Notes: generated by a model from the sequence alone, not told the origin. A stretch of 64,000 bases of DNA from Pseudisothecium myosuroides (GCA_951799445.1 OX637289.1:24428245-24492244), one strand, 5' to 3'. Numbered from the stretch's first letter, positions 13,801-27,802 are shown. Numbers and translations are program-made.

Positions 13801-16800
13801 TTCATCACCAAAGTTGTGATACTTGGAGATACTGAGAGGGATTGGACCTAAAGATCTATTTATGTTGATTGGCAAGAAAATCTGAGTTGACCCTTACTGA
13901 GTTTACATTCTTGCTCTTACACCTGTGTCATGCACGATCAGGAACATCAGTAGTGGAAGATCTCGTCAAGGTACTCTGGGAGATATTGACAAGAGAGCAG
14001 CTGGATGCGCAGTCTATCAACAACCTTGTGATATCGATGGTGGATATCATATATGGATATGCAGAGTGTCTCTCCTTGCAGCAGGTTCATGACACCGGGG
14101 ATCCTCAGAGAGCTGTAGCTCCAGCAGTCTCTCTTCTTCGGAAACTGTTATTTGCACCATATGAACCCGTGCGAACCTCTTGCAGGTTTGTCGTAGATAT
14201 TTATATATTTTGTACATCTCTTTCACTGTATATAAATAGGAGTTCTCCGACTGTTGTATGTTAAATGTGAAGTCCCCCCCCCCGCGCCCCTCTTGTTACT
14301 TTGTTTTTTCAAATGTCGTTTTATCTCTACTAAACTTCTAGTGTGGATGTTGATTTTTGCTCTTACAGCTTGGCGATGTCAGCAAGACTGTTGCAAGTTC
14401 CACTTCCAAAACAGACCATGTTGGCTATGGATGATGTAGCTGAAAGTCAGAGGCCTCCATCAATACCTCCAGAAGTTGGTAGTGGTAATGCTGGGCCTGG
14501 ACAGGTTATGATGGATGAGGACACTAGCACTGCTTCGGTTCAATATTGTTGTGATGGATGTTCAACTGTACCCATATTGAGGAGGCGCTGGCACTGCAAT
14601 GTATGTCCTGATTTTGACCTATGTGAGAGTTGCTATGAGGTCATGGATGCCGACCAACTTCCTCCTCCTCACAGCAGGGAACATCCCATGTCTGTCATCC
14701 CTATTGAGGTAGACTTGGCTGGTGGGGAAGGAAACGAATTACAGTTTTCCTCTATAGATGAAATGAGCGATGAGAGCTTGCTCCAGATGGCTACGGAGCT
14801 CAGCTTACAGGCAAGCGCTGCTCCACCAATAGAAAGCAGCGACAACAGTGATGTCATCCATCCAGTGTTGGTCGAGGAGGCGAAGAGTGTGGAGATCTCG
14901 GCATCCAAAAGTGCTGTGAATTCTTTGATTTTGCAGCAACTTATTTCCGACATCAAAGGCTGGATGCACACATGCTCTGGTGCACAAGCAGTCCCAGTTA
15001 TGCAGTTGTTTTACAGATTGGCTTCTGCAGCGTCGGGTCCACTTGTTGATAGATCACCTAACGGAGGGGATCTAGACTTGGAGCTGTTTATCAAACTAAT
15101 GCTGCAGGAGCTGGACCTCAGCAGACCTCTGCAAGTAAAAACCCGGTCGAATTTGGGAGAAGTTTGCATTCTTGTTTTCATGTTTTTCACGTTTGTTTTG
15201 CGTAACTGGCATCAACCAGGTTCTGAGCACTCACAAATAAGGCCCAGCACTACAAGCCAGGGTCCGTCTGTTACTGCCGGCAGCAACACTTCATCTTCAG
15301 CACGTCCCTTGGACTTGCAAGTTGGATCCGAGGGGAATTCCCATCTGGTGAGAGCTTGTGCAGCATTGCGGCAGCAGCCTTTACTCGCTTACTTGCACAA
15401 CATAATCCAGCAGTTGATGCAGTTCTTCAAGGCGTCTTTGAGAGGTGTTGATGTGAGCGCCCCCAGCCCAACCACCGCAGCTTGTGGGGCACTCCTGACA
15501 GTAAGACGGGAGTTTGCAGCAGGGAGCTTCACTCCATTTTTCTCCGATTCGTATGCCAAAGCTCACAGGGGAGATTTGTTTGGTGACTACCACAAATTGC
15601 TTGTGGAGAGTGCTTTTAGGCTTACTTATAGCCTCGTGCACCCTGAGAAGCCGGAAAAGGTGGGAGACAAAGATCAACCAGTGTATAGGAGTTCGATTAG
15701 CACAGATTTGAAACTGGAGGGTTGGCAAGAAGTTTTATGCAGCTACATCAACAATCCCCACACGACTTTCATCAGAAAGTATGCCAGGAGACTTCTACTG
15801 CATTTTTGCGGTACGAAAGGGCATTATTACAATGTTCGAGATGCGTGGCAGCTCAACCGAGAAGTGAAGAAGTTGTATAAGCTTTCTCAGAAGTCGGGGG
15901 GATTTCAAGCCCCCTTGCCGTATGAAATGAGCGTGAAATTGGTGAAGTGCTTGTCCATAATCGTCGAAGTTGCAGCAGCACGGCCGCGCAATTGGCAGAA
16001 GCATTGCTCCAGGCATATTGATGTGATCCAGTTTCTCCTGAAAGGTGTATTTTCGTTTGGAGAGGAGTCGGTGGTGCAAACTTTGAAGCTTTTGATGCTC
16101 GTGTTCTATACAGGTAATGGTCTCTGATCATGTCTCTGGCATCTGTCGTTCAGTTCTTATCATCTTTGACCTTATATATTGGGGAATCCTTTCAGTTATT
16201 GCATTTGCATTCTTATGCCGTCTACCCTTTTTGTACAGGCAAGGAAGGAGGAAGTTCAGGGAAGGGATCTTCTGAACAAGCTGAGGCTAGCAATTGCAAC
16301 ACGTCTGCTCCAACTCGAGCTGGAACACCCACAACGGAGGGGAAGAAGAAGAAGCAGAGGAGTAGTAGCGACGAAACAAACGGACATGATAAAGTTCACA
16401 TGGATATGAGCATGGCAGTTGAGCAGTTTGCCCTGGACGATGGGAAAGTGTTGAAGAATTTCATTGACTTGTTTCTGCTCGAGTGGAATGCTACGTCAGT
16501 TCGGTTTGAAGCCAAAGCTGTGCTTCATGGTACTTGGAACCATGGGAAGCAGCCCTTCCGGGTCCTTCTACTGACATGTTTGCTGGACAAGGTGCCTGTA
16601 TTGCCATCATATGGGCATAATATTGTAGATTACACTGATTTGCTAACCTGGCTTCTTGCGAAAGGCGACTCAGAGAATGATACGAAGACAAACTCAGATG
16701 AAGCAAGCATAGTTCAAACTTGCTTGACCGGGGATGTGGTGAAGCGCATATTTGGAGCTTTATGCGCTCAAAACGAGCTTCTCGCCAACCATCCGAATTC

Positions 16801-19800
16801 TCGTATTTACAACACATTAACAAGCCTTGTGGAATTCGACGGATATTATTTGGAGAGCGAGCCCTGTTTGGCATGCAGCAGTCCCGAAGTGCCGTACACG
16901 CGTATGAAGCTGGATAGTCTTAAGGCAGAAACTAAGTTTACAGATAACCGGATATTGGTGAAGTGTGTTGGGAGTCATACTATTCAGAGTGTGATGATGA
17001 ACGTACATGATGCACGTCGCTCAAAGTCGGTGAAAATTCTGAATTTATATTACAACAATCGGGCTGTTGCAGACCTTTCTGAGCTGAAAAATAATTGGTC
17101 TTCGTGGAAGCGGGCACGGAGCTGCCACCTTGCTTTTAATCAGACGGAATTGAAGGTGGAATTTTCGATTCCCATTACAGCCTGCAACTTCATGATCGAG
17201 CTGGACACATTTTATGAGAACCTTCAAGCAGCTTCGCTGGAATCGTTACAGTGCCCTCGTTGCAGTCGCTATGTCACTGACAAGCATGGCATTTGTGGTA
17301 ATTGCCATGAAAATGCGTACCAGTGTCGGCAATGCCGGAACATTAACTATGAAAACTTGGATTCATTCCTTTGCAACGAATGTGGCTATAGCAAGTATGG
17401 ACGATTTGAGTTCAATTTTATGGCAAAACCCAGCTTCACGTTCGACCCAATGGAAAATGACGAGGATATGAAGAAGGGACTGGCAGCTATTGAATCGGAA
17501 TCAGAGAATGCTCATAGAAAGTACCAACAATTACTCGGATTCAAGAAGCCTTTGCTGAAGCTTGTGTCAAGCATTGGAGAGACTGAGACTGACAGCCAAC
17601 AGAAGGACTCAGTTCAACAGATGATAGTATCTCTGCCTGGATCTTCCTCTTTCAAGATCAACAGAAAGATTGCCATACTTGGGGTGTTGTATGCTGAAAA
17701 GTGTAAGATGGCGTTTGATTCTGTAAGCAAAAGTGTACAGACGCTGCAAGGCCTACGTCGCGTACTAATGGCTTACTTGGAGCGCAAGAGATCTTCTAGT
17801 TCTGTGGCAGTCCATATGGCCCCCCGTCCCATGAATCGATGTTTTGGTTGTGCGAACACATTTGTTGGGCAATGCCTGGAGTGGTTACAAGTTCTTTCCA
17901 AGCAGGCTATAATCCGAGAACAGTTGGTAGGTGCTGGCATTCTAAGGGAGCTTTTTGAAAACAACATTCATCAGGGTCCCAAAACCGCCCGCATCCAGGC
18001 CCGAGCAGTGCTTTGTGCTTTCACTGAAGGCGACTCTGCAGCTGTTTCTGAACTCAACCATCTTATTAAAGAAAAAACATTCTATTGCTTGGACCATCAC
18101 CGTTCTATGGACATCTCTTCATGTGTCCGGGATGAACTCCAGTTGCTGTCTGAGACAACGTCTCTGAGTGATGATTTTTGGGAAGCGCGTTTGCGGGTTG
18201 TTTTCCAGATTTTGTTTCGCTCCATTCAGGTGAGTTTGCACCGCAGTGAAAGAATCCAGCATTCTCAGTGAGGATGTTATGCGTTACGTCTCAACTTTAT
18301 TTGTGAAGTAGAAGATGAAGTATAAACTTGCTTTTGCTTTTCTCTGAGGCAATTTTTTTATTAATGTTAAGTCGGGCGATAGTTATATTTTTTAATATTG
18401 AATTTATCATTGTTATTCTCAAGAAATATATAGTTCTGTGATGTTATCTTCCGACCTTGAAGTTACTAATTGCTTCTAATTCTATAGGTTGGCGCACGTC
18501 ATCCAATGATAGCAGAGCACATCATTCTTCCGTGCCTGCGCATTGTGGTACAAGCCTGCACACCACCAAAGCCTGAAAGCAGTTCAGGTAACGATGCTGG
18601 TGCAGTTGTTCCATCAATTACCAAGACACGCTCAGAGGAGATTTTGAAATTTGGATATTCTGGAGCCAATGGGACTAGAAAGTCCAATCCATCTGGTCTC
18701 TCGGAGTCAAATCAGGACTTGGAAGGCCAAGACACCCCTCTTGTGAATTATTCTGAATGGAGAAATGGTGCTGCATATCTAGACTTTGTAAGACGACAGA
18801 TTATGATGTCTCAGACCCTCAAAAGCGTGGTGCAACAAAAAATTCGTAAAGATCCAAAGCATGGGGACTATCTTGCACTTAAGTATACACTCATGTGGCG
18901 ACGAAAGGCGTGCAAGGTGTCAGTTACGGATGAATTGGCAGCCTTTGAAGAAAGCTCTTGGGTGCAAGAGCTGGTGCTTAGTGCATGTTCCCAGGCCTTG
19001 CGCTTGGAAATGTGTGGACTTATTGAGGTTTTATGTGCTCAGAGCTCAGTTCGCCGATCACGGTTTCTGAATCTGCTGATGAATCTGTTACCAGCAACAC
19101 GTGCTGCGGGAGAGAGTGCAGCTGATTATTTTGAGCTTCTATTCAAGATGGTGGAACCTGAAGATTCTCGCCTGTATCTGACGGTGCGTGGTTTTCTGCA
19201 CACCACATGTGCCTTGATCACCGATGAAGTAAGCAGAATTGAGACTCAAGAAAGGAGCTCGCATACAGATATTTCGCAGGGATACATTCTTCACAAGCTC
19301 ATCGAGCTTCTCAGCAAGTTCCTGCAATTGCCCAACATCCGAGCCAAGTAAGACATCTTCCGGAACTCACACAATTCCACTTCATATCTATCATAGATAG
19401 ATTCTCGCTTGTTGTCACCAAACGTTACTCACACTTAAAAATTTGAAGTCAGCAGAAGCTACTGTAGTACTCACTTACAATGTGGTCTGCATTCTATATT
19501 ATCCGTTGTTTTAGTAGGTTGTCTTGTATAGTATGTATTTGAAGAGTATGGTGATTTACATGTGTTGATTGTATTACTACAGGTTTATGAAGGAGGAATT
19601 GCTTGCTCAAATACTGGAGGCACTCCTGGCAATCAGGGGGTTAGTAGTACAGAAGACCAAGCTTATTGGTGACTGTGGGCGGCTTTTACGGGAGCTGCTT
19701 GACAGTCTCCTTCAAGAAAGCTACGAAAACAAGCGTCATTTTATCCGTGCCTGTGTTTCTGGCCTTAGTCGAGACAGGAACGGCCGCTCTCCAGTGGTAA

Positions 19801-22800
19801 TACTTCTTGGAGGAGATAGGTTAACAATCTCATAGTTTCTTTCATTTCCTTGGCAAACGGGCGCTGAAAATGTTCTTTTTCTTGTGATTTTCTTTCACAG
19901 TGATATTCATTTTAGAATTGCGGATGTCAGCTAATTTAGATTTCTTCGTCTGTCTGCAGTTTATTCTGGAGCAGCTGTGTAATATTATTTGTCCGACCAA
20001 ACCTGAGCCAGCGTATATGATGGTTCTGAATAAGGCGCACACACAAGAGGAATTTATTCGAGGGTCCATGACCAAAAATCCATACTCCAGTCTTGAGATT
20101 GGGCCTCTCATGCGTGATGTCAAAAACAAAATTTGTCGTCAACTGGAGCTCCTTGGACTTGTAGAGGATGATTATGGCATGGAGCTTCTGGTAGCCGGGA
20201 ACATCATTGCCCTGGATTTGAGTGTGGCTCAGGTACATTCAAGGATGTGTACTGTCGTTAAGTTGCTGCTGTATTGCGTTTTTCAGGTCTCACACAGTAG
20301 TATTTTTCGTGGGGTGTCTGTTAGCCTGTGAGTGGAGCTTTACTGGCTTTATATACTGCTTTTTAGATCTTTCCATACTGCTTCTTATCAGACCTTTTAA
20401 TCTAGATTGATTAATTAATCTGAGTCTCTTACGCCTATCTGATTCTTCTATTTACTGTTAGTGGATCTGACAAGCGTTGTAATCTCCTGAATTGAACTTA
20501 AATGTTGCTCGGTGAAGGTATATGAGCAAGTGTGGAAAAAGGCTCACAGTCAATCAGCTAGCTCCACGGTTGGTACAAGTTTGCTGACCTCAGCTACAGC
20601 TCCTGGAAGAGAGTGTCCACCGATGACTGTTACTTACCGGCTGCAAGTACGTCAGGCTTTGTACTTCAGTTTGTTTTTTCGCGTCTCTCTACTGGTTTTC
20701 AGTGTTTCTAGATTTAGTTGTATTCCATGTATTGTTTTAGTTTTACAGGCCCAATTTGATACCTTATTGATATTAGTATTTCCAATGTTCAGGGATTGGA
20801 CGGAGAAGCAACAGAGCCGATGATCAAAGAGCTTGAAGATGATCGCGAAGAAGCCCAGGATCCAGAAGTGGAGTTTGCTATCGCTGGAGTGATGCAAGAG
20901 TGTGGAGGTTTAGAGATCGTTGTTAACATGGTTCAGGTACTTAATTATCTCTTTTAGAGGGTTGATAGCCCTTTTCAGTGTGTACATGTTTGAGTGATGA
21001 CTTCTGGTTTCTGAGATTCACCAAGCGACTCCTATTCATGGTGTTCTACATCCTTTTGTTTGTTAGACCTCCTCAATCTGTTCTACGGTGTACTGCTTGT
21101 TTGCTAACGTGGATTTACAAACTTATCCGTCATTCGAAATGATAATATATGCTTGGGTATATAGGAAATAATTGTGTTGTTGCTAATCTCTTTCTTGATG
21201 TTTCGTTGGCCATGCAGCAACTTAGTGATGCTGAAATCAAATCTGGGCAAGAGGAGCTTACGCTTGTACTGAAGTTGCTCATGTACTGCTGTAAGATTCG
21301 TGCCAACAGACAGGCACTGCTTCGGTTAGGGGCGTTAGCTGTGCTCTTAGAGACTGCCCGACGAGCGTTTTCAACCGATGCAGTGGAGCCAGCTGAAGGT
21401 CTCTTGCTCATAGTCGAGAGCTTAGTGTCTGAGGCTAATGAAAGTGATGAGAGTGCTGGGGTGAGTACAGAGGACCAAGCTGCTGCTGCCGTGCAAATGT
21501 TTTTGGATCGTTTGTCCCACTCCTCTGGAGCCAAACAGCAGCGGAATAATGATACCGTTGCCCGTATTCTCCCTTTCCTGACATACGGGGAGCAGACTGC
21601 CATGGAGGTGCTGGTGAACCACTTTTTACCGTATCTCCAGGATTGGGATGCTTTCGATTGTTTGCAGAAACTATTCTGTGATAATGTCAAGGACGAGGGT
21701 GTCCTTCAGAAGGCAACTGAGCATCAGCGTGCACTCGACAATTTTGTGCGGGTTACTGAATCCATCAAGCTGAACACTAATGGGGAACGGCTCAAGCGCC
21801 TTATTTTTGAGAGGGGGATTATTACAGGTACTCGTTTGTTCTATCGCAAGTTCTGCGTGTTATTTCTGTTGGATGTTCATTTCTGATTCAGGGGGATTTA
21901 GTGAATTTCATCTCCTAATGGAGTTTGTTTCTTGAATGGAGTTTGATTTGTTGATTAAATGTGACTTTCATCTCATAATGTCGCTGTTTTGCAAATTCAC
22001 AGCTGCTATCCAGTATTTGAAGCGAGCCTTTCCAGTTCCAGAGAAGGGTTTGGATCAGAAGGCGAGACCAGAGTGGGTGCAGGCTCTGGAAATGCCGTCC
22101 GTTCCTATCATATTGTCCATGTTGAGGGGGCTCGCTCGAGGTGACTTGGTGATACAACAGTACTTGGATAATGAAGGAGTTTTACCCCTACTGCATGGAC
22201 TTGAAGGAGTTTCTGGAGAGAACGAAATAGGTGCTAGAGCTGAAAATCTGTTAGATACGCTTGCGGACAAAGAGGGAAAGAATGAAGGATTTCTGTTAGA
22301 GAAGATTCAGCAACTGCGCAACTCAACCAAGGACGAGATGAGAAGGCGTGCCTTACGGCGACGGGAAGAACTGCTTGAGGTGCGCCACATCTTAATCTCT
22401 GGGTTGTTTTATATGATCGTAGCAGTATCTGTTTTGCACTGCATTGATTTCTCTCCAGAATGTTCACGTTGTCAATTTTATGGATCTATCTCTTGCAGGG
22501 CTTGGGTATGCGGCGTGAGGTGCGGTCTGATGGTGGTGAGCGCATAGTGGTCTCCAAGCCACTCATTGAAGGTTTGGAGGAGGTGGAAGAGGAAGAAGCA
22601 GGGTTGGCTTGCATGGTTTGTAGAGAGGGATACTTGTTACGTCCTACTGACATGCTGGGAACTTACTGCTACAGCAAACGTGTGAACGTGGGAATGGGTA
22701 TAAGCAGCCACAAACGAAGTGAGTGGGTCTACACAACCGTGAGCCATTTCAACGTCATACACTTCCAGTGTCACCAGGAGGCCAAACGAGCGGATGCTTC

Positions 22801-24420
22801 CTTGAAAAATCCAAAAAAAGAGTGGGAAGGTGCAACTTTACGAAACAGCGAGACACTTTGCAACAACATTTTTCCTTTGAGAGGTCCCGCGGTGCCTCTT
22901 GCGCAGTACGCTCGCTGCGTGGATCATTATTGGGATAGCCTCAATTCTCTTGGTCGTGCCGATGGCAGTCGTCTTCGGCTGCTGATGTACGACATTGTCA
23001 TGGTATGTCGAACACCTGCTCTTTTTTTGTCTATTTTCCTGTGCTAATTTGCTGATACTCTCTACTGGCTTTGCTGAAAATTTTACGATTTGCTTGCAAA
23101 GCTGAAAATCATTTGTAAAAAACCCACTCCACAAAGATATTCTTGAAAGGCTGATCTTTTCTGCCTATTAACTTACGTTGCAAAACAAGGTTGGCGCTTT
23201 ATCTGTCATTGAATCCTAGGAGTGTGAATAGTGCTGTCACACGGCATTCATTCTGAATCGGTGGATGGAAGATGCTTGATGCAGTAAAAAAATTCCTCAA
23301 GATAAAGTAGCCCTCACCAGAGAGACCTCAAGAGTGTAACCACATTACAATTGGCAGGGTTTACGTTACAAACTGCTTTGTATGGCGTTTCAATTGGCAA
23401 GGGTTAATGTGGCTAGATTTTCCATAGTGAGAGTGTTCACTAGAGATCGTATTCTTGTTGGTTGATTCTCCACCTTTGAATTGAAATCGACGTTGGACTT
23501 TGATCCAGATGCTGGGACGGTTTGCAACCAACATGTCCTTCAGTGTGGACAGCAAGGGAGGAGGACGAGAGAGCAACTCCCGTCTGCTACCTTTCATGAT
23601 CCAGATGGCCCGTCATTTACTCGACCAAGGAGGGGCGAGCCAACGCCGTGTCCAGGCCAAGTCGTTGAACACATTCTTGTCTCCATCTACGTCATCTGAG
23701 CCTGTGGAAGGAGCGAAGCCCAGCACGCCGACCACCCCCCAGCGAGGGTCTAGTGCAGACGATAGCGTCCAGTTCATGATGGTGCAGTCCCTCTTGCTGC
23801 ACTCCCTGGACGAGTGGCAGCGCTTTCGACGAGCTTTCATTCAACGTGGACTGGTCCATGCCCACGCCCAGCACAAGCAAGGGCGATCTCTCCTTCCTGC
23901 TTCCCCTCTTCCTTCCCCTCACACCGATGCTTCCCCTTTCCAATCTTCCCCTGTAGTAGTAGAACCCAAGACACCCGACACGGATAATACTAGTAGCAAG
24001 AATGGGGCGTTGAGCCCCGAGCAGCTTTTCACGATCTCTCACCCCATGCTTGTGTATGTGGGTTTAGTAGACCAGTTGCAGCACTTTTTTAAAAGCGGCA
24101 CTGTGAAAGCTGCCCGAGAGGTCGAGGTAGATGCAGCAGCAGCAGCAGCGGAGACCACCAACAAAGGAGGAGACACGACATCAGCCACAGCGAGCCAGAT
24201 CGGCATGGAGCCTTGGGAGGTGAACATGAAGGAGAGAGTCCGGGATGTGGGAGCCTTGCTGACATTCTCCAAAGAGATTCTGGAGTGGTTGGAGGATATG
24301 CAAGGGGCAGGTGATGTGCAGGAAGCGCTGGACATCATGGGCGCCTTGTCGGACGCTTTGACTGGAGGCTGCACCTCCTGTGATGATTTTGTTAGGGAGG
24401 CCATTGCTGGGGGGAGATAA
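4848..24420 (+). CDS. BIG: BIG, giant UBR4/calossin-type protein (auxin transport protein BIG)
   Basis: Land-plant BIG orthologue (TIR3/DOC1 in Arabidopsis), a giant UBR4-family protein tied to polar auxin transport and N-degron ubiquitination. I place 18 coding exons: 4848-5097, 5303-5481, 5777-5957, 6300-12454, 12590-13213, 13515-13695, 13942-14185, 14369-16113, 16239-18229, 18488-19347, 19583-19796, 19960-20232, 20518-20646, 20793-20936, 21218-21827, 22003-22379, 22499-23002, 23509-24420. All use GT-AG sites and the total (15,573 nt) divides by three, giving about 5190 residues against about 5100 in Arabidopsis. Visible parts: a UBR-box zinc finger at about residues 1600-1672, with an acidic stretch before it; a ZZ finger at about 2662-2700 ([17 protein letters not shown]); a Cys-rich block at about 3524-3577 ([18 protein letters not shown]); and the C-terminal UBR4 E3 region from about 4754 (CMVCREGY, then [12 protein letters not shown]). 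Family membership is certain. The start is the least sure point: ATG 4848 is the first start in this frame, and ATG 4841 is out of frame. Confidence 0.95.
5099..5152 (+). repeat. Five-base (ATTGG) microsatellite in BIG intron 1
   Basis: About eight head-to-tail copies of a GATTG/GATTA unit lie directly after the intron 1 donor site at 5098. A run of T follows at about 5159. It is a simple sequence repeat and probably length-polymorphic. Confidence 0.8.
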
Positions 24421-26491
24421 CAGCAAGTGAGCCGTGTCTTCTTCTCCTCGATTCTCCCCTGCCTGGTACTGTATAGCCTTGCCCGTCTCGCCCATTTTAG
24501 GGTGGGATGGTTTTACTTTGTTTTGTTAGTGAGCATGTTGGGTAGTATAGCTATTTCTTATGATTATTGAACCCCCCTTGCTTGTATTATACTTGTGAGG
24601 GTTGTCTATTATTCAACTCACTGTGTTCCTCCTGTACATTTCCATTTTGGCAACAAGGTATTAATGCTTTCAACTTCTAGTCTCCGTGACCTCCAGGATC
24701 GTCTTCATTTGTAGTCTCAGCTTATCTCTTCGACTGTTTTTCTTCGTACCAAACACATGTTCTGAAGCCACACAAAAATGGTAGGTTTTGAGCACTATGC
24801 GTGTGTTAAATGACCCTAGCAATTAAGATGGTTGCACATATTTAGATTGATTGGATTCACAGTTCTCTGATTTGCAATTCTGGATACATTATAGGTGGAT
24901 AAAGTTAATACATACAGCTTCCCATTGTTGTCCTTAGGAGCGCTTGATCTTGTCCATTTGGATACTAATGTGGTTCTTTTAGCTTCCTACATGTGGCAAT
25001 GATAATCAACTACAATACAGTCTACATTGAAAATGTTGTAAATGTCATATTGCCAGCCATTTACAATAAGCACTACATAGGATGCAAAATAGTGCAATTG
25101 GGACCAAATTTAGGGTTGCAATTGGAACATGATTGATTTTGGTTATGTATTTGAGAGTGCTTGGAGAATACAACAATCAAGATATTCACGTGGTAGTAAG
25201 AACCAACATTCAATTAAATCTATATTTGTTGGAAAGCTATGCATGATGTATTTTTAAAAAGCCATTTTGAGGTGAAAGGGCTAAAGGGGCTAGAAAGTTA
25301 GTACAAATTAGTGCAAGTTTGAATAGTGTGAGTCCCCTTCATTTGAATGAAATTTGGACCAACTCATTTATTTGGAATTACAAGCAGTGATTCATTATTT
25401 GGAGCCATGGGTTCAAATTGCACCGCTTGAAAATAATTCTTTACATTTCAGTGTTCAAAATAGAGTCATTTTTTACTAAAATTTTCTCATTTCTATCCAA
25501 GATATGAATGAAATCACTAGATTCGGATGGATAATTGTTTAAATATGAAAAAAAGTTAATTTTGCCCCAAAGATGGATGCATGTAGGCGTACATTACTAA
25601 ATCCAAATAACAGTGATTGTCCTATTGGCACCTCTTCAAAAATGAAAGAAAGATTGTATAATAAGAACATTTTGTTGCCCTTGTCTCTTGCCAAGCCTAA
25701 GATCATAGATCGCTAACTTCCCTTACAATCAAGAAGCACTTGCATGAACCGCTAAACTCCTCCTTGTCTTCTTGCATCAATAGTTACATTCATTGATGGT
25801 ATCATCTATACCATCACACCGAATAAGGATGATCCTACATATCCTTGCTTAGAATGTACAACTTTTGTTTATTAGAATCATGTTTGGTTTTGGATATACA
25901 TTCATTTGATACTTTGAAAACTGATCGATTGAGTTAGTTTTGATATAGTGTCCAAAATTGCATATAAAGAGAGTTTAGAATCACCTTTTGACTTCCAATA
26001 AGATTTAACAAAAAAAATTAGATAATTTAATAAAAGAAATTATGATCAAATTCCTATTTAGTCAGCATTTTGTACAATGAATTACCTACAAGTTATGAAC
26101 AGTATACTATTCAAGAAGGATTCAAGTAAATGTAGGTAGTCACTGTTTTTCTAAAGTTCCTCCAATTAACCGCCAAAATTTTAAATTTTAAAATGCCCCC
26201 TTTTGTTTTGGTGGTTGATTTTGCACTTCTCAACCTCTCCTAGCTAATTTCAAATTTAGAGGGTAGAAAATAGCAGAATTTATCTTGAATTCATATGCCG
26301 ATTTTTAAAAGTTCAATGTATCAAATAATTCCAAACATGAATTCAAATTTTTTTTTCAAATTTGATCATCCACAATAAACAAATAATTCCAACATTTCCC
26401 CCAAGATTTTTTTCCCACAAACGAGCCCCACAAAAAGGCTCACTACCAACATTTACTTGCACCCTCCTCAAAAAATTTGAACCTCAAAAAA
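24421..26491. other. Intergenic region between BIG and RAD51
   Basis: The first few hundred bases are the likely 3' untranslated region of BIG. The rest is AT-rich with no convincing open frame or RNA gene. A GGCGG-type E2F-like sequence (TTTTGGCGGTTA on the minus strand, about 26168-26179) lies about 600 bp before RAD51, but it is weaker than the site at 26492. I recognise no repeat here. Confidence 0.5.
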
Positions 26492-26503
26492 TTTGGCGCC
26501 AAA
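26492..26503 (+). promoter_or_regulatory. Palindromic E2F binding site upstream of RAD51
   Basis: The sequence TTTGGCGCCAAA is a perfect palindrome and fits the full E2F/DP consensus TTTSGCGCSAAA. It lies 268 bp before the RAD51 start codon. RAD51 is a known E2F-controlled S-phase gene in plants and animals, so a role in cell-cycle expression is likely. Binding itself is inferred. Confidence 0.7.
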
Positions 26504-26770
26504 CGAAGTTGCTCAACCCCACTCCCGCAGTTGCCGCGAATGGCCGACTTTGAAAGCGGCGGCAAGAGCTCGCATTCATTTTCGTGGTTCCTCTGTTTCC
26601 TGCCTTAGCTTCTTCGTGACTCTACTTCAGTCGTCCCTTTGAATACCGTCGTCGTCGTCGTCTTCGCAGTGTCCTCGCCGTCTTCTTCATTCTTCTTTCT
26701 TAAGCTTCTTCTTAGTGTAAGAATCTTGTGTTTACGGATCTTCCGCTTCTTTTGTTTCTGTTTTTTGATC

Positions 26771-27802
26771 ATGGCGACCAGTGCAACAATGGCTATGGAG
26801 GGCGCCACCACGAGCACTGCGACGGAGGAGGACATTCACCACGGGCCTTACCTGGTGGACCACTTGCAGAATTGTGGAATTTCCGCTCTGGATTTGAAGA
26901 AACTCAAGGACGCCGGATTCTGCACCGTGGAAGCCGTGGCTTACTCTGCGAAGAAGGATCTGGTGAACATCAAGGGGTTGAGTGACGCGAAGGTGGATAA
27001 GATCATCGAGGCGGCTTCGAAGCTGGTTCCCATGGGGTTTACGAGCGCTAAGCAGATGCACGAGCAGCGTGCGGAGCTCATTCAAATTACGACGGGTTCT
27101 AAGGAGTTTGATTCGGTTCTTGAGGGCGGGATTGAGACGGGCTCGATTACGGAGATTTACGGGGAGTTTCGGTCGGGGAAGAGTCAGATATGTCATACGC
27201 TTTGTGTGACGTGCCAGTTGCCGCTGGATCAAGGCGGAGGTGAGGGCAAGGCGTTGTATATTGATGCGGAGGGGACGTTTAGGCCGCAGCGGTTGCTTCA
27301 AATTGCGGAGAAGTATGGATTGAATGGACAGGATGTGTTGGATAATGTGGCGTATGCTCGGGCGTATAATACTGATCATCAGACGAAGTTGTTAGTGGAA
27401 GCTGCATCGATGATGGCGGATACGAGGTTTGCTTTGATGATCGTGGATAGTGCGACGGCGTTGTATAGGACGGACTACTCGGGGCGAGGGGAGCTGGCCG
27501 CTCGTCAATTTCATCTTGCGAAGTTCCTCCGCGGATGTCAGAAAATGGCAGATGAGTTCGGGATTGCGGTGGTGGTGACGAATCAAGTGGTCGCGCAAGT
27601 CGACGGATCGGCTATGTTTAGCGGTCCTCAACACAAACCTATTGGTGGCAACATAATTGCGCATGCGTCCACCACGAGGTTATCTGTAAGGAAAGGCCGT
27701 GCCGAGGAGCGTGTGGTGAAGGTGGTTGCGTCTCCCTGCCTGGCTGAGCAGGAGGCACGATTTCAGATTACTAACGAGGGCGTGGTCGACGTGAAGGAGT
27801 AG
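26771..27802 (+). CDS. RAD51: DNA repair and recombination protein RAD51, intronless
   Basis: RAD51 is the eukaryotic RecA-type recombinase. It forms filaments on single-stranded DNA and drives strand exchange in homologous recombination in the nucleus. The single frame gives 343 residues, the usual size (342 in Arabidopsis). Visible parts in order: a helix-hairpin-helix N-terminal domain (about 40-80, [17 protein letters not shown]); the FxxA self-assembly motif as F90-T-S-A93; Walker A at 131-139 (GEFRSGKSQ); Walker B at 221-226 (ALMIVD); and the conserved stretches [15 protein letters not shown] and [14 protein letters not shown] chose ATG 26771 because the frame upstream has only a TTG start and a hydrophobic, low-complexity sequence. 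Flowering-plant RAD51 genes have several introns; this one has none but shows no sign of decay. An intronless RAD51 is also known in Physcomitrium, where there are two copies. A palindromic E2F site lies upstream. Confidence 0.97.
   Translation: MATSATMAMEGATTSTATEEDIHHGPYLVDHLQNCGISALDLKKLKDAGFCTVEAVAYSAKKDLVNIKGLSDAKVDKIIEAASKLVPMGFTSAKQMHEQRAELIQITTGSKEFDSVLEGGIETGSITEIYGEFRSGKSQICHTLCVTCQLPLDQGGGEGKALYIDAEGTFRPQRLLQIAEKYGLNGQDVLDNVAYARAYNTDHQTKLLVEAASMMADTRFALMIVDSATALYRTDYSGRGELAARQFHLAKFLRGCQKMADEFGIAVVVTNQVVAQVDGSAMFSGPQHKPIGGNIIAHASTTRLSVRKGRAEERVVKVVASPCLAEQEARFQITNEGVVDVKE

Noticed and set aside
20984..21060. C/D-box snoRNA candidate in a BIG intron (GTGATGAC then CTGA)
   Set aside because: The boxes are too close together and no terminal stem or second D box is visible.
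23003..23508. Missing exon in the 506 bp BIG intron
   Set aside because: The flanking exons already join in phase to the continuous family sequence (YDIVM|MLGRFAT), so nothing is missing.
26639..26770. Upstream in-frame extension of RAD51
   Set aside because: It has no ATG, is low-complexity and hydrophobic, and the family starts near ATG 26771.
26732..27379. 215-residue minus-strand frame opposite RAD51
   Set aside because: It mirrors the codon pattern of RAD51 and has no recognisable domain.
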